Positions 12,468 through 13,643 of a stretch of DNA of 13,643 bases are shown here, one piece after another (the stretch's first letter is position 1; each line of letters begins with the position of its first letter). This stretch comes from Nitrospira sp. (lineage in GTDB: Bacteria; Nitrospirota; Nitrospiria; Nitrospirales; Nitrospiraceae), in the NCBI GenBank assembly GCA_025361385.1, contig JANYAJ010000471.1, forward strand, positions 1 to 13,643, written 5' to 3'. A model generated the notes under the pieces. It worked only from the letters and a program-made list of their open reading frames with translations, was not told the origin of the DNA and did no database searches. The position numbers and the translations under genes were made by a program.

Positions 12468-13643
12468 ATGACACAAACGAAGGGGGAGGTTATGCATCTC
12501 GCGGAGTTGAAGCAGAAATCTATCGCCGATCTCAATGAGGTGGCGCGCGATCTAAAGATCGATGGCGCACCGAATCTGCGAAAGCAGGAATTGATTTTCG
12601 CGATTCTGCAGGCGCAAACCGCGAATAATGGCGTAGTCTTTGGCGAGGGCGTGCTCGAAACGCTCCCCGATGGATTTGGATTTCTGCGTGCTCCCGATTC
12701 GAACTATCTCCCAGGCCCCGACGACATTTACATTTCCCCCTCTCAAATTCGGCGTTTCAATTTGCGCACCGGCGACACCGTCTCCGGCCAGATTCGACCG
12801 CCGAAGGAGAGCGAGCGGTATTTCGCGTTGCTGAAGGTCGAGAAGGTCAACTTCGAAGATCCTGAAGTGTCCCGAGACAAGATCCTCTTCGATAACCTGA
12901 CGCCCCTCTATCCCGAAGAGCGTCTGAACCTCGAGTTTGACCGCGAAGAATACTGTACCCGCGTGATGGAGCTCACGACTCCGATCGGCAAAGGCCAACG
13001 TGGGCTGATCGTTGCGGCTCCCCGCACCGGCAAAACGATGATGCTGCAGGCCATCGCCCGGGCCATTCTCAAGAACCATAAGGAAGTGACTTTGATCGTG
13101 CTGCTCATCGACGAACGGCCGGAAGAAGTCACCGACTGGCAGAGACAGGTCAAGGCCGAAGTCATCAGCTCCACCTTCGATGAGCCGGCTCAGCGCCATG
13201 CTCAGGTGGCAGAAATGGTCCTTGAAAAAGCGAAGCGGCTGGTCGAACATAAAAAGGACGTTGTGGTGCTGCTGGACAGCATTACCCGTCTGGCTCGTGC
13301 GTATAATACGATCGCCCCGCCAAGTGGCAAAGTGTTGTCGGGAGGATTGGATTCGAACGCCCTCCAGCGCCCGAAGCGGTTCTTCGGCGCGGCCCGCAAC
13401 ATTGAAAATGGCGGCAGTCTGACCATCATGGCGACGGCTCTTGTCGACACCGGCAGCCGGATGGACGATGTCATTTTTGAAGAATTCAAAGGGACCGGTA
13501 ACATGGAAGTCCATCTTGATCGCCGCCTGGCCGACAAGCGGCTCTTCCCGGCCATCGATATCAGCCAGTCCGGGACGAGAAAAGAAGAATTGTTGGTGGA
13601 CAAGGATCGTCTCAACAAGATGTGGATTCTGCGCAAGGTGTTG
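12468..13643 (+). CDS. rho: Transcription termination factor Rho (3' end outside the window)
   Basis: Rho is a hexameric RNA-dependent ATPase/translocase that ends transcription of untranslated RNA. The frame is open to the window edge; 392 residues are visible and roughly 30-35 are missing, judged from the ~419-residue E. coli protein. Order of parts: the N-terminal helical domain ([21 protein letters not shown]...[11 protein letters not shown]), the RNA-binding cold-shock-like domain ([30 protein letters not shown], about 68-97), Walker A APRTGKTM (184-191), [11 protein letters not shown] (212-222), Walker B VVVLLD (265-270), the Q loop SGKVLSGG (286-293), the R loop EFKGTGN (339-345) and SGTRKEEL (368-375). 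There is no large N-terminal insertion. The start at 12468 has AGGA five nt upstream. An in-frame ATG at 12492 matches the MNLTELK beginning of E. coli Rho, but its GGGGGAGG is only two nt away. Confidence 0.97.
   Translation, partial: MTQTKGEVMHLAELKQKSIADLNEVARDLKIDGAPNLRKQELIFAILQAQTANNGVVFGEGVLETLPDGFGFLRAPDSNYLPGPDDIYISPSQIRRFNLRTGDTVSGQIRPPKESERYFALLKVEKVNFEDPEVSRDKILFDNLTPLYPEERLNLEFDREEYCTRVMELTTPIGKGQRGLIVAAPRTGKTMMLQAIARAILKNHKEVTLIVLLIDERPEEVTDWQRQVKAEVISSTFDEPAQRHAQVAEMVLEKAKRLVEHKKDVVVLLDSITRLARAYNTIAPPSGKVLSGGLDSNALQRPKRFFGAARNIENGGSLTIMATALVDTGSRMDDVIFEEFKGTGNMEVHLDRRLADKRLFPAIDISQSGTRKEELLVDKDRLNKMWILRKVL

Noticed and set aside
12125..12535. Two small - strand frames (69 and 63 codons) in the rho leader
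   Set aside because: There are no motifs or ribosome sites and they are antisense to the transcribed leader; they look like chance openings.
12552..13514. Long open frame on the - strand opposite rho (320 codons)
   Set aside because: The + strand encodes unmistakable Rho along the whole stretch; the opposite frame has no family resemblance or ribosome site.

Overview
The window most likely comes from a Nitrospira-type bacterium (phylum Nitrospirota). This is inferred from gene content, with no database search. A Gram-negative-style genome of moderate GC carries a 20S proteasome with a UBact/Pup-like modifier and its ligase. It also carries a five-subunit 2-oxoacid:ferredoxin oxidoreductase of the kind used in the reductive TCA cycle of Nitrospira and Hydrogenobacter. 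Leptospirillum or another member of the phylum remains possible.

Left part, + strand (1-3933): the 3' end of a UBact gene, then prcB, prcA (8-nt overlap) and pafA (1-nt gap), i.e. a modifier, a protease and a ligase in one operon. PafA should attach UBact through its C-terminal Gln/Glu to target lysines, and the PrcA/PrcB barrel should degrade the tagged proteins. The unfoldase (Mpa/ARC) and deamidase (Dop) are not in the window and may lie upstream. A hairpin built from ~7-nt repeats sits between the UBact gene and prcB. An unrecognised four-helix membrane protein follows pafA.

Middle, - strand (3953-9772): a YheT-type alpha/beta hydrolase; a tRNA-Asn(GUU) gene with its own promoter and terminator; an 89-residue unknown protein; and a five-gene oxidoreductase operon. 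Read in its own direction, that operon runs epsilon-alpha-beta-gamma-delta. It starts from a near-perfect sigma-70 promoter with a ~210-nt leader and ends at a strong intrinsic terminator. It should make or use acetyl-CoA/pyruvate (or succinyl-CoA/2-oxoglutarate) with ferredoxin as electron carrier. The sequence alone does not settle the substrate.

Right part: on the - strand, an exported TPR/coiled-coil protein, a YciI-family protein and a DUF2203 protein. Divergent from these, on the + strand, is rho, encoding the transcription termination factor. It has its own promoter and a ~330-nt leader, and its 3' end runs off the window.

I saw no insertion sequences, CRISPR arrays, phage genes or rRNA. 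The most distinctive content is the UBact-proteasome operon and the regulatory structures in the intergenic spaces.
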